Shown piece after piece: positions 39,781 through 50,758 of a DNA stretch of 64,000 bases (its first letter is position 1; every line of letters starts with the position of its first letter). Under the pieces are notes generated by a model, which made no database searches, had not been told where the DNA came from, and saw nothing but the letters and a program-made list of their open reading frames with translations. The stretch is from CBDFMG01 sp965221205 [NCBI: bacterium] (GTDB lineage: Bacteria > SM23-31), in NCBI GenBank assembly GCA_965221205.1, contig OZ244870.1, positions 1,116,001 to 1,180,000 of the forward strand, in the 5' to 3' direction. Position numbers and translations under genes: made by a program.

Positions 39781-41532
39781 CTACCATACAAACAATAATT
39801 TTGTTACAAACCAGGTAGTGAAAACAAGTAAAAAACATGCTCCGACTATTTTTATAAAACCTGGAAAGTACCATTTTAAATTTGGTTCGTTGCGAAGCTC
39901 AATTGTGCTATCCGTTCCAAATATTTTATCTTTGCTATCCTCTGCATATATTTTTTCCACCTCAGTCACGCTCATTTCTTCCTGACCATCAGACATAAGA
40001 CCTGCGTCAATTAAAGCGGGCAATTTGATTCCTGCATTAACCAGCCGCTCTTCACGTCCAACCGGTGTGTTTAATATAACGTGGAAACGTTTAACCTTGA
40101 GGGCATCGGCTGGTTTTCCGATCAAAGTCCCAACGACCATACAAAATAACGCCACACTAGTAGAAATGAACACCGTCTGCTCAAATGCCGGATTAATTGC
40201 ATCAACAAACCCCAAATTCGACTGAATCATATTGGTGACCACAACCGATATATAGGTAACGATCCCACCACTTAATGAAAGCCACATACCGGTGCAATTG
40301 GCTCGCTGCCAGATCACTCCGAAATAGATTGATATTCCAAGAAACGAAAGCAGCGTTAATGTCAGCTTTACATAGTCTTCAATCGATGAAAGGTTGTGTG
40401 TCGAAAGCGCCGCAATAATTATTGAGATTACTGCCCAAATACGTGCAACGTTGAGATAATGTTTCAGTTTTTTGCCAGGCCGAATTGTCTTCCTGTAGAG
40501 GTAATCTACTCCGATTGCGGAAGAGGTTGTGGCAAAGGTGTCCGCTGAAGACATTGCCGCAGCAAAAAAACTTGCAACAAGGAGTCCCAAAACACCAACC
40601 GGTAATATTTCCCCCATGACAATACCCCAGGCTAACTCAGGGTCATCCAGTCCGGGCCGATAAATTGCGAATAGAATACCATAGATAGCAAACAACAACG
40701 TGATTAATCGTTTCCAGAGATGTCCCCATGCACATTGGGTCGCGGCTTTTTCGTTCTTTGAAACCGAGATCCAGTTAAATATCCATGGTGCTGCAATGCC
40801 GCCAACGAGAGCAGAGAGATTTAGCGCTAGCACAGTCCAGATGGTCATCCGTTCTGGGTCAACTAAATTCCAGATTTCAGGATGAGCAGCACTGTAATTC
40901 ATCAAGGAATTCCAGCCTCCTGCATTGATCCATAAAAATGGCAACATAATGAAACTCAGAACAAAAAGACACATTAATCCCTGAAGAATGTCGGTCAATA
41001 ACGCAGACATCATCCCTCCGGAAAATACATATGAACCAACAATGACAGTGATAATCCAGACACAATGCTGTGGTTGTAAAGTGGTCAACCCGGCCAATAC
41101 TTTTGCTATGGCTAACAGAATCATCCCAATAAATAAAATGCAGATGATCGTTGCAACAACTGAATACAGTGAGGAGACATATCTGTCGTATCGCATCTCA
41201 AGAAACTCAGATATGTTATAGACCCTCGACCTGCGGAAATAAGTGGAAAATAAGTAATAAATAGGAGTTGCAAAAAGGAAACTCCACCAGTACCAGACCC
41301 CAGAAAGTCCGCTTTTATAGGCCTGTCCTCCTACGACAACTGCCTCGTTACCCGCAATCGCTGAAGCGAAGACGAAAATAAAGGACACAAGAGCACCCCA
41401 TTTACCACCTGCTACAAAAAAGTCACCCAGGCTCTTAGTTCGTTTTACTCCTTGAAAAATGCCAATGTATAGTACAATACCGAAATATACTATAACTATA
41501 GTAAAATCAAACCAATGTATGCCCAGTATCAT
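39781..41532 (-). CDS. Sodium:solute symporter (SSS family)
   Basis: 583 residues with about 13-14 predicted membrane helices. SSS hallmarks include the N-terminal TIVIVYFGIVLYIGIFQG, DFFVAGGKWG, ASAIAGNEAVVVGGQAYKSG, FFAAAMSSADTFATTSSAIGVDYLYR (the Na2-site region), and a long cytoplasmic tail before a final helix. It would import a solute (sugar, amino acid or organic acid) with Na+. Unlike its broken neighbours it is intact, so it is presumably still in use. Confidence 0.9.
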   Translation of the reverse strand: MILGIHWFDFTIVIVYFGIVLYIGIFQGVKRTKSLGDFFVAGGKWGALVSFIFVFASAIAGNEAVVVGGQAYKSGLSGVWYWWSFLFATPIYYLFSTYFRRSRVYNISEFLEMRYDRYVSSLYSVVATIICILFIGMILLAIAKVLAGLTTLQPQHCVWIITVIVGSYVFSGGMMSALLTDILQGLMCLFVLSFIMLPFLWINAGGWNSLMNYSAAHPEIWNLVDPERMTIWTVLALNLSALVGGIAAPWIFNWISVSKNEKAATQCAWGHLWKRLITLLFAIYGILFAIYRPGLDDPELAWGIVMGEILPVGVLGLLVASFFAAAMSSADTFATTSSAIGVDYLYRKTIRPGKKLKHYLNVARIWAVISIIIAALSTHNLSSIEDYVKLTLTLLSFLGISIYFGVIWQRANCTGMWLSLSGGIVTYISVVVTNMIQSNLGFVDAINPAFEQTVFISTSVALFCMVVGTLIGKPADALKVKRFHVILNTPVGREERLVNAGIKLPALIDAGLMSDGQEEMSVTEVEKIYAEDSKDKIFGTDSTIELRNEPNLKWYFPGFIKIVGACFLLVFTTWFVTKLLFVW

Positions 41533-41865
41533 ATCAAGTCTTCACTATTTTTATATCATTCATTCAATACAATATGTGAATCTAAATTTAGAGATTTGTT
41601 CCTTTTCCAATTCTGTAAGTAAATTTATCCGGAAATAATTTCTATTATCTGATATTCCCTATATCAGTATTCTGAAAGAGATTGACATGGATTTTATTGT
41701 AAAATAATGCTTTTTCAATATATGATGTACTTGGTTAGATGGTTTTGAAAGGTATGATTTAAATATTAAGTATGGCTACTACAAGTACATTTAACCTCTC
41801 GGACAAGAACGATTTTGAACCTTTTCTATAGTGATCTAATACCCTTCATTACCTTTATCGCTACA
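41533..41865. other. Intergenic region, nothing recognised
   Basis: AT-rich spacer between the symporter start and the end of the next M28 gene. It should hold the symporter promoter. I see no distinctive element. Confidence 0.35.
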
Positions 41866-43455
41866 TTACCACGGCAAAGGAGCGACACGGGGGAGTTTTT
41901 CATCACGCATTGCCGCATGATAGACAAACGATGCAAGGATGACCACATTTGTCATCGTGTTTTTAGGAACAAGACGGTCAAACATATCCATATTAGTGTG
42001 GGCATTCGTTTCCATATCTAATCTGTCCTGATAAAAATAAAAACCCGGCAGTCCAACTTCAGCATACGCATCATGGTAGCCCATATTGCCACCGATAGAC
42101 ATTCCGCCAGGAATCAGATGTGCCATTCCCAAGCTATGTAACGGTTTCATCCACTCGGTAAAAATTGACCGAATCTCTTCATTACCCATGACAGATACAG
42201 CCCGTATCTTACCGGTACCATGATCCACATTAAAGTATGCAGATAGATTATGATAATCCTTTCTGTATTCCTTTGTCGTCGGATCGGCAAAGTTTTTCCG
42301 GACATGACTCCGGTTACCCGCTAATTCTGCTCCATCATGACCACCCCAGAAGCCAACACGAATGGACCGTCGGGGTTGAAGGCCTAATTTTTTGAAGATA
42401 CGCGCAACTTCCATTGCAGTAGCTACACCGGCTGCATTATCAGTTGCGCCGGTACCCACAGGTACAGATTGAAGATGACCGCCGAATACAACTATTTCAT
42501 GGGCCAAATCAGTACCAGGGATCTCGGCAACAACATTATGGTCGTTTGGATCACCTCTGAAAAAGTTTGTTCTGATTTCGATCTCCATTTCGACAGGAAT
42601 GCCCTTATTTAGTATCCGAATGATCCGGTTATATTGTTCCACTGCCAAGACAAGTTCCGTGGGCTGGGGCGGCGCATCCTCTTTCCACAGTCCCGATGCT
42701 CTATCGTATCTACTGACTGCAACGGTTCCGAAATCATGTCGGCCGTCCGGGTGTGCAATTGCAACAGCACCTTCGGCAAATACAAAATCGATAATTTGCT
42801 GGCTCGTAAGTCTGCTTTCACCGGGATTGGGCCTTGTACGCTCCTGTCGGCGCAAATACAGATACAGAACTGAGACTTTGGGAGTTATGGGGATTTTCGC
42901 CATCTCGTCAAGCTGCTTTTCCTTGAATTTCGTCGCTATTGGTTCAAAACGGGGTGAGAGTTTCTGTTCTGGCCTTATGAAAATGATAGCATTTCGTAAT
43001 TTCCCCTGGTATTGTTTCAGATTTGCTTCTGTAGCAAGTTCGTCAAAATTCATATAAATAGCATGTGCCCGGATCTTTCCACTTGTTCCGAACGACCATG
43101 GTGCAGGATAGGCAATAACCGGCATATATTGGGGGGCTATCATGTGTACTGAGGTGTATCCAATATTCCAACCGACACCGAATTCATATGGTTCAAGTCT
43201 GGCATTTGTGAGGCCATACTCCTTGAGCTGGTCTCTCGCCCATTCTGCAGCTGCACGATACGATGGTGTCTTTACATTTCGCGGTCCAAATACATCGGCC
43301 AGCCAACTGACATTCTCAATGACCTGAGAATTTTCAAACGCCTCTTCCATTATCCTCTCAACAACATCCCAGTAGATCGGTTCCTGCGCCGGTGCAGAAG
43401 ATACAAACGCAAGCAATATCAATAAACCTATCAAACAAATATATTTAGCTTTCAT
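41866..43455 (-). CDS. Secreted M28-type protein, catalytic residues replaced (paralogue 6)
   Basis: 529 residues; signal peptide …VSSAPAQ; TAGGAG ribosome site. Segments GGHLQSVPVGTGATDNAAG, FWGGHDGAELAGNRSHV, YFNVDHG and AHTNMD. It is the closest relative of paralogue 2 (27626): same length, same His-Asp form, same insertion with GGMSIGGNMGYHDAY. It lies about 8 kb away from the main series and alone, which implies a dispersed duplication or loss of the sequence between. One of the few intact genes in this decayed part. Confidence 0.86.
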   Translation of the reverse strand: MKAKYICLIGLLILLAFVSSAPAQEPIYWDVVERIMEEAFENSQVIENVSWLADVFGPRNVKTPSYRAAAEWARDQLKEYGLTNARLEPYEFGVGWNIGYTSVHMIAPQYMPVIAYPAPWSFGTSGKIRAHAIYMNFDELATEANLKQYQGKLRNAIIFIRPEQKLSPRFEPIATKFKEKQLDEMAKIPITPKVSVLYLYLRRQERTRPNPGESRLTSQQIIDFVFAEGAVAIAHPDGRHDFGTVAVSRYDRASGLWKEDAPPQPTELVLAVEQYNRIIRILNKGIPVEMEIEIRTNFFRGDPNDHNVVAEIPGTDLAHEIVVFGGHLQSVPVGTGATDNAAGVATAMEVARIFKKLGLQPRRSIRVGFWGGHDGAELAGNRSHVRKNFADPTTKEYRKDYHNLSAYFNVDHGTGKIRAVSVMGNEEIRSIFTEWMKPLHSLGMAHLIPGGMSIGGNMGYHDAYAEVGLPGFYFYQDRLDMETNAHTNMDMFDRLVPKNTMTNVVILASFVYHAAMRDEKLPRVAPLPW

Positions 43456-43699
43456 TGTACAACTCCTATTTCAGTAAACATACCGAGTTGATCGATCCCA
43501 AATGACAAACTGTTTTCACTCCGTCCCGGAGCCACTACAAGGATTTTTACTCCCCGGGTTGTAGATTTTAGGACCTAAATAAATGTCTAACTTATTAAGA
43601 TTCCTATTTGTAATTCTAAAAAAGTTAGAAATATTTCTGGAGTAATCGCTTAGAAATTGAAACTTACTATAAATCTTGGTAATTAGGTCAAAAGCGGAC
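43456..43699. other. Intergenic region, nothing recognised
   Basis: AT-rich stretch between the M28 gene and the transposase remnant. A CCCGGAGCC...CCCCGGG stretch (43528-43559) is the only GC-rich spot. No ORF is supported. Confidence 0.3.
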
Positions 43700-44401
43700 T
43701 AACGTGAATTTTGATTAAAGGATGGAATAGATTTTGGTTTCTGTAATTGTATCTCTGTTCCATTTCCTTGCGGTATACCAGGCAATGATTTTTGCTAACA
43801 CCATGGTACTGTAAGCGTCTTTCTTGTGCACATGACCAGAACCCCTCAAGGCCGTTACTATGACGACGTCCCGTGATGCACTATGTGTTATGATCGACCG
43901 TACGCTGTTTACCAAAAAACTGCAGCGATGTATACGAACGGAACGGAGCAGTGGAGAAGATGCTCCCTTGCTCAGCGGTGTCCCTGATCTCGTTCATCAA
44001 GCGGCAAGTCATATCGTAGTAAATAGCTTCCCGTGACGTTCCACCGTGCCGAAAACCTTTATTGTACCGGCACTGCCGCGACCGCTGGTTCCCGTACGTT
44101 TCCAACCAAAGCAGCTTGCATCACATTCTATCTTGCCGGAAAGTCTTCTCACTTCCTGACACAAAAAATTATAAACCTCCTGTCGATAAAGCATCTATGT
44201 GCCTCGCACCGTCGTGGCGCCAAAACCAAGACCCCTGGCAGCTTTATTGGCAGGTATCTCCAAAGAAACATAATGCAGTAGAGCAAGATCGTCCTTGAGC
44301 CGCTTCGGGCTCTCTTTACAAGAACATCCATTACATGTAAAACGATTATCACGCAAATGGTACAAACGATTCCCAGAACAAAAAGGAACATAATGTACCA
44401 A
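43700..44401 (-). pseudogene. IS1595-type transposase remnant A
   Basis: Pieces of an ISXO2/IS1595 transposase lie in different frames. A ribbon-like C-x2-C piece and linker is followed by KIECDASCFGWKRTGTSGRGSAGTIKVFG (the first catalytic-Asp region and GG/GWKR motif). A later frame has HSNGLEGFWSCAQERRLQYHGVSKNHCLVYRKEMEQRYNYRN, matching the family's HTNTIEGFW...SxKH...RYN ending. At least two frameshifts separate them. The element is dead. No terminal repeats could be set. Confidence 0.72.
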
Positions 44402-44470
44402 TAATCAATAACTAGTGACTTTTTCTTCCATTCTAAGTATACTGTAACACTTGATCCGAAAATAACCTAA

Positions 44471-44992
44471 TTACCTAAATTTATTATTTAGTTTCATCGC
44501 ATTTTCATGCCGTTTCGCAATAAATTCAACTTGCCAGACTTTAATCGCGGCATCCAGTTCATACGATCTTTGACGGTGTGCAATTTCTACAGCATTAATA
44601 TAGTCTTTATCCTGCATGATTGTCTTATATGCTTCAATAATACGGGCTTTGCCAGCTTCAGAAGCAGGTTTAAACTTTAATTCATCACGTAAGGCAAAAG
44701 CATCATCGACAACTTCATTCGTCATATTATATTCTTTAATCCCACTCATAGCCAACGGAATTGATTTGTTTTCAAGAGCCTTAACAAGAAATAACTTTCC
44801 GTGCTCAATAGCTGTTTTCTTACTTTTATCAACGGTAAATCTTGTAAATATCTCGTACCCTTTTTTGAACGCAATCGCCGCATTTAATTCATCGTTTTCC
44901 AACAATGCATTTATGATATGCTTTGCTCGATTCGACAAGAGAAGTAAACTCATCAAAAGGTAGCGGGGTAACAAACAGATTAAATGAGTCAC
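44471..44992 (-). pseudogene. Helical-repeat protein fragment, frameshifted N-terminus
   Basis: About 150 residues rich in alternating charged and hydrophobic positions (AKHIINALLENDELNAAIAFKKG, KSKKTAIEHGKLFLVKALENK, AEIAHRQRSYELDA-like turns), as in alpha-solenoid repeats. The first 20 codons of the open frame are not in keeping; the natural upstream part (SFNLFVTPLPFDEFTSLVESS) is in a neighbouring frame. I do not recognise the family. It probably belonged with the similar remnant just upstream. Confidence 0.45.
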
Positions 44993-45011
44993 GTATTATG
45001 AACTTGGCGGA

Positions 45012-45774
45012 TTAAAGGTTATTGCTTTTAAGATAGGAATTATGGGCACTAACAGCTATAGTATAGAACCGCCGTACAAAATCTTTCAAAAAGCTGTTAT
45101 TGAACGGCTGAGCATTCAATTTGTTTGCTTCTGCAAATTCTTTCATAAGCTGGAGCTTGCCATGGTCAAATGATGGCGTTATAAATTTCTCGGCAAGTTC
45201 GATAACAAGATTTTCAGCATCTTTTCCGGAAAACTCTCCAAATTATAGTATCATTCAATAATTTGAATTCATCGATAAGTTTATGGATCATTATCAACTT
45301 CACCGTTTTTGATGAATTCATTACATGTCTTGATGACAGCCGACATTATCCCGTCTTTCGAGAGATTAAACGTTTTTCCTAAACGTGCTGCACTATAAAA
45401 ATCTTCTTCACTAATAATCTTGTTAAAAGCTACCATGGTCATACTAATCAATGATTCTTTTCTCAATTTGTATTTCTGTACTATTTTAAGCGCTTCTTCA
45501 ACGTTTTCCTCATCTAAATATTTTTCAAACGCAGAAAGTCCTGATCTGAGAATGAATACTTATCTGCTACGTACAACGCCACATCAAACGGTTCAGTTTC
45601 TTTAAGCACTGCAAATGCTTCTTTTGCATGTAAATTGACAACGTTATCAGGTATCATTTTATCAGTTTGCAGTGCAATTGCTTCTTCGACCTTGCCATTG
45701 AGCAACAGTTCTCGGAGTTGCTGCCCTACATCATCGAATTGCCCATCTCGTTGAATATTTTCACTTGTATTGGA
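45012..45774 (-). pseudogene. Helical-repeat protein, three or more frames
   Basis: From an ATG near 45774 (MSNTSENIQRDGQF) the protein runs through LRELLLNGKVEEAIALQTDKM and DVALYVADKYSFSDQDF. It continues in another frame as GLSAFEKYLDEENVEEALKIVQKYKLRKE, then ISEEDFYSAARLGKTFNLS. A third frame gives DAENLVIELAEKFITPSFDHGKLQLMKEFAEANKL and ends at SAHNSYLKSNNL (45012). Joined, this is one alpha-helical repeat protein of about 250 residues with at least two indels. Function unknown. Confidence 0.55.
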
Positions 45775-45792
45775 CATAGTCATGCGTCCCAC

Positions 45793-46608
45793 TATTGAAT
45801 CTTTACTAAAGGATATTACCCTAAACTGGTATCCCCCATCTCAGTCATCTTAAAAAGATTAATTGGATTCTTGTTTAAAGGTGAAGCGAAGTTAAATTTG
45901 TGATATAGTTTCTTGTAATACCCTGTTTTTTGGGAGTTTCCATGATTGGGAGTTTCCATGATAAGGTAAGCATTTTACATTCGCAAGTGTTTTTTTATCT
46001 CAACATAAAATTGAGATAACCGTTCCAACTGAAAATCCACGTATCTATAGACATAAAAAATAAGACGGCGGAAGCTATGGATGACACACAGATATAGAAT
46101 CCGTTTATCGGATGGTTGTAAAGCAAACTATTTATCAACTTACAACAATGAATCAGTTCATAATAACTTGGACAGATTATCAAACAGCTTCCAACACCGC
46201 AATATCATGATTATTTATCTCAAATCTCATAAACGCCTTAAAAAGCAAAGTGAGAAACCCGGATATATCAATTTTAAAGATGATTAAATGTATTATTCTA
46301 AAATCTATAGAGAATTCTTTTAATTCTGAAGTATTATTACATGGATTTCCATTCATATCAACGAAAATAAATCCCACTAAGAACTGGTGACATACAATTT
46401 GTGTACATCGATATCGTCCATATGTAGTGTAAATTCAAGATTAATCAGCTCACATACAAATTCTGCACAGAGTTTTACGTAGCGTAAGGTATAGAATTTA
46501 CACTTATAAAATACGAGTGTTCGCAGATCGAGTTGAAACTATTGCTAATCGAGCCCTTATCTGAAAACCAAAAAGATGATTGATATATTTCTATAAATAC
46601 TTTAAAAT
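45793..46608. other. Long AT-rich region without recognised genes
   Basis: About 800 bases between the helical-repeat remnant and the SDR remnant. A direct duplication GGGAGTTTCCATGAT occurs in tandem at 45934-45961. The open frames here are short and have no family character. It may be eroded coding sequence. Confidence 0.4.
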
Positions 46609-47362
46609 TAAACCTTTAACTTCAACATATTTCCTATACCAAAAGCATTGTAGATCCAAGAAGTGATCTGTTCGAATTGGTCGTTATAGCCCTTGACATG
46701 GTCGCCCATTCCCATTTTATCAACGACTGTACGGAAACTGCGCTGACCTGCTGGTGTATTGATCAGATCGGAAACAGCATCCGCTACATTTTGTTGATTT
46801 TACTCTTTGTTAGTCGGTTAGTTGCGAATGCTTTTTCAAAGTTAGTGAAAAACTCCATAGGTTCTCTAGTAAAATCACCATAACTGGAATCTCGGGTTGA
46901 ATCACTTGATTTCATAAGTCTGTCCATAAATGAAGTGGGATAACCATCTGGTTCAACAATGCACGAATCTATGCCAATACCCGAATCGCGCATGTGAGGA
47001 AGAATCGCTCGGTTAACTCTCTGTACTCCAAACACATTGATATTGAACAGGTTTTGCCAGTCTTCAGGAGTGAAGATTTCCTGCAAGTCGATGACGCTAA
47101 CATCTGCGTTGTTGACTACCACATCAATACCGCCGGCCATTTCAATGGCATTTTCCACGCCATGGTTAACACTAATGTCGTTGGTTACATCAATTTCCAC
47201 GGTATGAGCTCCGACTTCTTTTAATTCTTCAGCTACCGTTTTGTTTTTACTCTCTGCCCCTCTCATTGAGGCGACAACTGTGTGCCCGCTCTTAAGTAAT
47301 GTAAGCGTGATTAATTTTACAAATCCGCTACTGGCACCAGTGATAAGTATTTTTTTGGACAT
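46609..47362 (-). pseudogene. Short-chain dehydrogenase with deleted active site
   Basis: The N-terminus is a normal SDR: ILITGASSGFVKLITLTLL (TGxxxGxG, with the last Gly changed to V), NNADVS and NVFGVQRVNRAILPHMR. The sequence then jumps from MRDSGIG to GIDSCIVEPDGYPT, losing about 45 residues that should contain the catalytic Ser and YxxxK. After 46800 the natural C-terminus (QNVADAVSDLINTPAGQRSFRTVVDKMG to GNMLKLKV) is in another frame. The protein cannot be a working oxidoreductase. Confidence 0.82.
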
Positions 47363-47446
47363 TTTTTTCTCCTTGGATTTATCAGGTTGTTACGTGTGTA
47401 GTTTGTGTTTAGTTTAATGTTTGGCTCTTAATTATCTTTGGAGTAT

Positions 47447-48026
47447 TTAGCTCTTCAATAACTTGAAAGCGTGCGTCCAGCGATTTTCTCGGAAACCTGG
47501 TATACACCAAAGAATACACAGCGGCTCGATCGCGCAGGCAGCTTCGGCTTTACCTATATCTTCAACAAATAAACATGGTGGGTTTAGATTCAAAATCCGG
47601 ATCAACCATAAAATGACTCCCAACACAGCTAAACACTTTAACAAAATTTGCCTCGGGTGCTTGCACCTGAAGTTGTTCCATTAAAGAACCATCAAAGTTG
47701 GTAAAAAACTTCAATACTCCATTAACCGGTTCTGTATTCGCAATTGGATTTGTCGCGTCGATTACGGTTTTGTTAGTTAGATTGTGGATGCCCGCAAGTT
47801 TGACTGCGTTTTCCGCTACCGTTCCTTTTGTAGCAAGAACAATAATCTCGCCGAATACCGCAGTTTCGCCAAATGTTCCGATCTTCAGATTTCCGCTGAT
47901 CTCTGTTTTCCATTCAACCAGTTTACCCGGCTCACGTGACTCTGCCATCACCTCATATCTATATTTACTAAAACCAGCAGCCAGCGCTTTTCCGACGACA
48001 CCAGAACCTATGATTCCAATTTTCAA
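47447..48026 (-). pseudogene. NAD(P)-binding oxidoreductase, F420/NADP reductase-like, broken
   Basis: MKIGIIGSGVVGKALAAGF and SREPGKLVEW (Rossmann fold with an NADP-type SRxP loop), ATNPI and KVFSCVGSHFMVDPDF are those of the NADPH-dependent F420 reductase/coenzyme-F420-like family. After KPTMFIC the frame closes at once. The expected ending (EDIGKAEAACAIEPLCILWCIPGFRENRWTHAF) follows in another frame after a loss of about 20 residues. It neighbours the SDR remnant on the same strand, perhaps a former operon. Confidence 0.8.
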
Positions 48027-48256
48027 TAAATTCTCCTAATTTATATTTTGTTGTACATACAATAGTTGAAATAAAAAAATTATTCGAGTTTTATTACTGT
48101 TTCATAAATTTTTGATGTAAGTTTAGAAGCTTCTTCCTTACCCATAATATTTGTATACCTGTTGTATAAATTCATCCAAACTTCTTTAATTTTAACGTGA
48201 TTATCCCCTTGACGTACGAGAACTCCGTCCTTATATTGGGGGTAAGGACCTTCGAT
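48027..48256. other. Spacer before IS1595-type remnant B
   Basis: About 230 AT-rich bases that should contain the left end of the transposon; terminal repeats were not identified. Confidence 0.3.
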
Positions 48257-49177
48257 ATGGCAAAAAATCTCTCGATTTTAGACTTCTTCAAAACTTTTCC
48301 GGATGACGATTCTTGTCTTGAACACCTTATGCTCAGACGCTTTGGCAATCCATTGGCATATCCGAAGTGCGGTAAAGTAAGGATGCTTCGCCAAGCTGAA
48401 GAAACTCCCAGCCATGGTGAGAACGCCTTTCGAGCGAAGCAGAATACTGCTTCAAAAGTGGTACTATGCCATGTACTTGTTCAGCACCTCCCGTCACGGC
48501 GTTCTCGCGAAAGGAGCTGCAACGCCAGTTGGGTGTTACCTACAAGACAGCGTGGTGCATGAGCCATGAACTGCGCAAACATATGGCCAAGGTGGTGGAC
48601 GGTGAGAGGCCGCTGGGCGGGATCGTCGAAGCCGACGAGAAGCGTGGGCGCGGCGCACCCGACAAGACTGGTGTTCGGGATGCTTGAGCGAGATGGTGAC
48701 GTGATGGTGAGAGTAGTGCTAGACGTGCGCAAGCGGATTCTTCAACCGGTCGTGGCCGGAAACGTTGAACATAGGAGCATCGTACACACTGACGAATTGC
48801 GATCCTATGGAAGGGGGTTGAACAAGGCGGGTTATGCCCATAAGACGGTCAACCATGGGACAGGTGAATATTTGGATGGCAACTGCCACGTCAACAGCCT
48901 TGAGGGGTTTTGGGTTCGTCTGAAACTGTCGATCTTGAGGACGCATGTTCACGTGTCTCGGCAGCATCTTCAGAAGTATGTGAAAGAGTTTGAGTATCGA
49001 TATAACCTTCGGAAGACTCCTCATTTGATGTTTGGCGCTTTGCTCGCCAGACTCGCGCAGACGCCTGCGGACCATAGAAGCGAACATTCTATCAAAACGC
49101 TTCCAGTTGCCGTTACTCAGATGCTCTTTAGCGAAACGATACAATTTCCCGGATTTCCGAGGTTCCCCAAGGCTTAG
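48257..49177 (+). pseudogene. IS1595-type transposase remnant B, frameshifted
   Basis: The head MAKNLSILDFFKTFPDDDSCLEHLMLRRFG and a damaged zinc ribbon (YPKCGK) are in one frame. RKELQRQLGVTYKTAWCMSHELRKHM and GIVEADEKRGRGAPDKTGV (first catalytic Asp) are in a second. VFGMLERDGDVMVRVV, HTDELRSYGRGLNKAGYAHKTVNH and NSLEGFWVRLKLSI..HVHVSRQHLQKYVKEFEYRYNLR are in a third. GC is clearly higher than the flanks. A -1/+1 error near 48500 and another near 48670 would explain the breaks. Different lineage from remnants A and C. Confidence 0.82.
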
Positions 49178-49391
49178 GTAGCGACCGCGTGCCATTTTAT
49201 TCTTCTTCGATTTTCGCCAATATAGTCTTCTTGCCATGTCGCAACTCCCACCGGCTTTCACCCAAGTAGTCTTGCCTTCTTGACAATGAAGATCATTGAT
49301 GAAATTGAGGCGATTTCAGTCTCGCGAATCGCCAATGCCTCTATGTTTTCAATGTCCCAACGGAGGGCGAGCTTCATGATCGTTGCGCGCG

Positions 49392-49873
49392 TCATCTGTG
49401 ATCATTGCCGCGCTGTCTCCTTCCATAAGGCCATCTTTGGCTCTTCTGAAAGCCCTCAACTGCGTCCAGCAGCGCGTCTGGTCTCACGGGAGCGTAATCT
49501 GGCAAATGACACACGTTAGTTTCTGCCGCCAGTCGCCAAAGGTTGTGCTGTAACGCTGCTGAGTCTTTTGGGGTGCTCTCTGAATCAATCCATCTCAGAA
49601 CGGCATATTTCGCGTTTACAAGATACTTTCCGACTTGGGGCTTCCAGGCCTGATCGTCAATCGCACTGAGTCTGTGGCGGAGCCACGTCTTCTCAGCGAA
49701 CTCGCTTCGATGTCTTCCAACACCATCACTGTTTCGATGTTGGAATCGATTGAACTCAGAAGCTCTAGATCCAACCGCTCGCACGCCAGTATAAAATAGC
49801 GCGTTGCGGTGAAGACGCGTGATGCTGACCCTTCACTGCGCTTGAAATCAATTTGGAATGGGAAATCTGACAT
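49392..49873 (-). pseudogene. Uncharacterised protein, single frameshift, GC-rich
   Basis: MSDFPFQIDFKRSEGSASRVFTATRYFILACERLD and SSIDSNIETVMVLEDIEAS run from the ATG at 49873. Near 49690 the sense moves to another frame: KTWLRHRLSAIDDQAWKPQVGKYLVNAKYAVLRWID and PVRPDALLDAVEGFQKSQ. Joined, it resembles a small conserved bacterial protein of unknown function that I have seen near mobile elements. A second possible start with AGGAGG at 50053 (MVVHIGRQLNDEL, closing after 13 codons) may be its true N-terminus with another shift. GC is well above the surroundings, as for transposase B beside it. Confidence 0.55.
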
Positions 49874-50053
49874 AGCCGGTTCCGGCTTGTGAGTAGTAAG
49901 TGCCACCTCGACCACGCCTAAGACTCCATTCTGACATAGTCGGGAATACTGGATATTCCGCCGGATACGTTGAGTTGTTGGCCGCGCTGCAACTGCAAAC
50001 ACTGCTCATAATTCATCATTGAGTTGGCGTCCAATATGAACAACCATCGTTGT

Positions 50054-50548
50054 GCCTCCTATTTTGATGCTTCGTTATTATCCGTGCTAATGCATTCGCT
50101 GAATAGTATAAACAGCTACAATATTTGGAATCTTTTCGTTCCATTGTTGTGTAAGATAACAAAAAATATTTGTATATGCAAACAATATAGGACTTTCAAA
50201 TAACTATAATAATTTAATAGACGTGGTTAGAATTGCTTGTAGAATGTATTTGAAAACTTAAATATCAGATAATTAAAAACACTTGCAAAAACTAAAAGCA
50301 TCTCTTAATTTTTAGCTAATCCTGTCCGAATTGTTTTGACGACGTACAATAATCAGCAAATAAATATCTTTTCAGTTAATTATCTTATTATTTGGAAGTT
50401 AAATCGATGAACATAATACAAAAAGCACATGTTCCCTCCTTAAATTCTGCTGTATTTAGTGTTTAAGAGCACATATGCTCAGAGTTATCAGATACAAACC
50501 GTACAGGATGTAAAAAATATTCTTCCTTAATGGGGCCAAGTTAAGATC
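50054..50548. other. Intergenic region with recurrent upstream motif
   Basis: AT-rich. At 50323-50347 it holds TGTCCGAA-N13-GTACA, and the 25 bases before (ATCTCTTAATTTTTAGC) also match the copy at 56785. It lies about 200 bases before the M24-like fragment. Confidence 0.45.
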
Positions 50549-50758
50549 ATGGACTGGGTTTTGAAATTGAAACTGGAAACTGTACTTCCTGAGGTGTTGA
50601 GACGTGGAAGGGTTGACATGTGGGTAGTACGGAATAATGAAGGACCTTCATATCATTCACTACTCCCCGGCGATGATGAAGGATTTGTTAAAAGCAGGCC
50701 CCATTATCTCGTATCTTACGACTGCGGCGAATTGATAACCTTGCGGATATTATCATAA
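50549..50758 (+). pseudogene. N-terminal fragment of an M24-like gene
   Basis: LKLKLETVLPEVLRRGRVDMWVVRNNEG corresponds to the LDLILPGVMRDNNVDMWIHV segment of the intact gene at 51332, and the frame ends after 69 codons. A few more family-like residues (CNPQKIGIRW) follow in the next bases, then similarity fades. The signal peptide is missing or not recognisable. A remnant of a further paralogue. Confidence 0.6.

Noticed and set aside
48719-49261. 180-aa minus-strand ORF
   Set aside because: It lies antisense to the third frame of the IS1595-type transposase B, which has clear family motifs.
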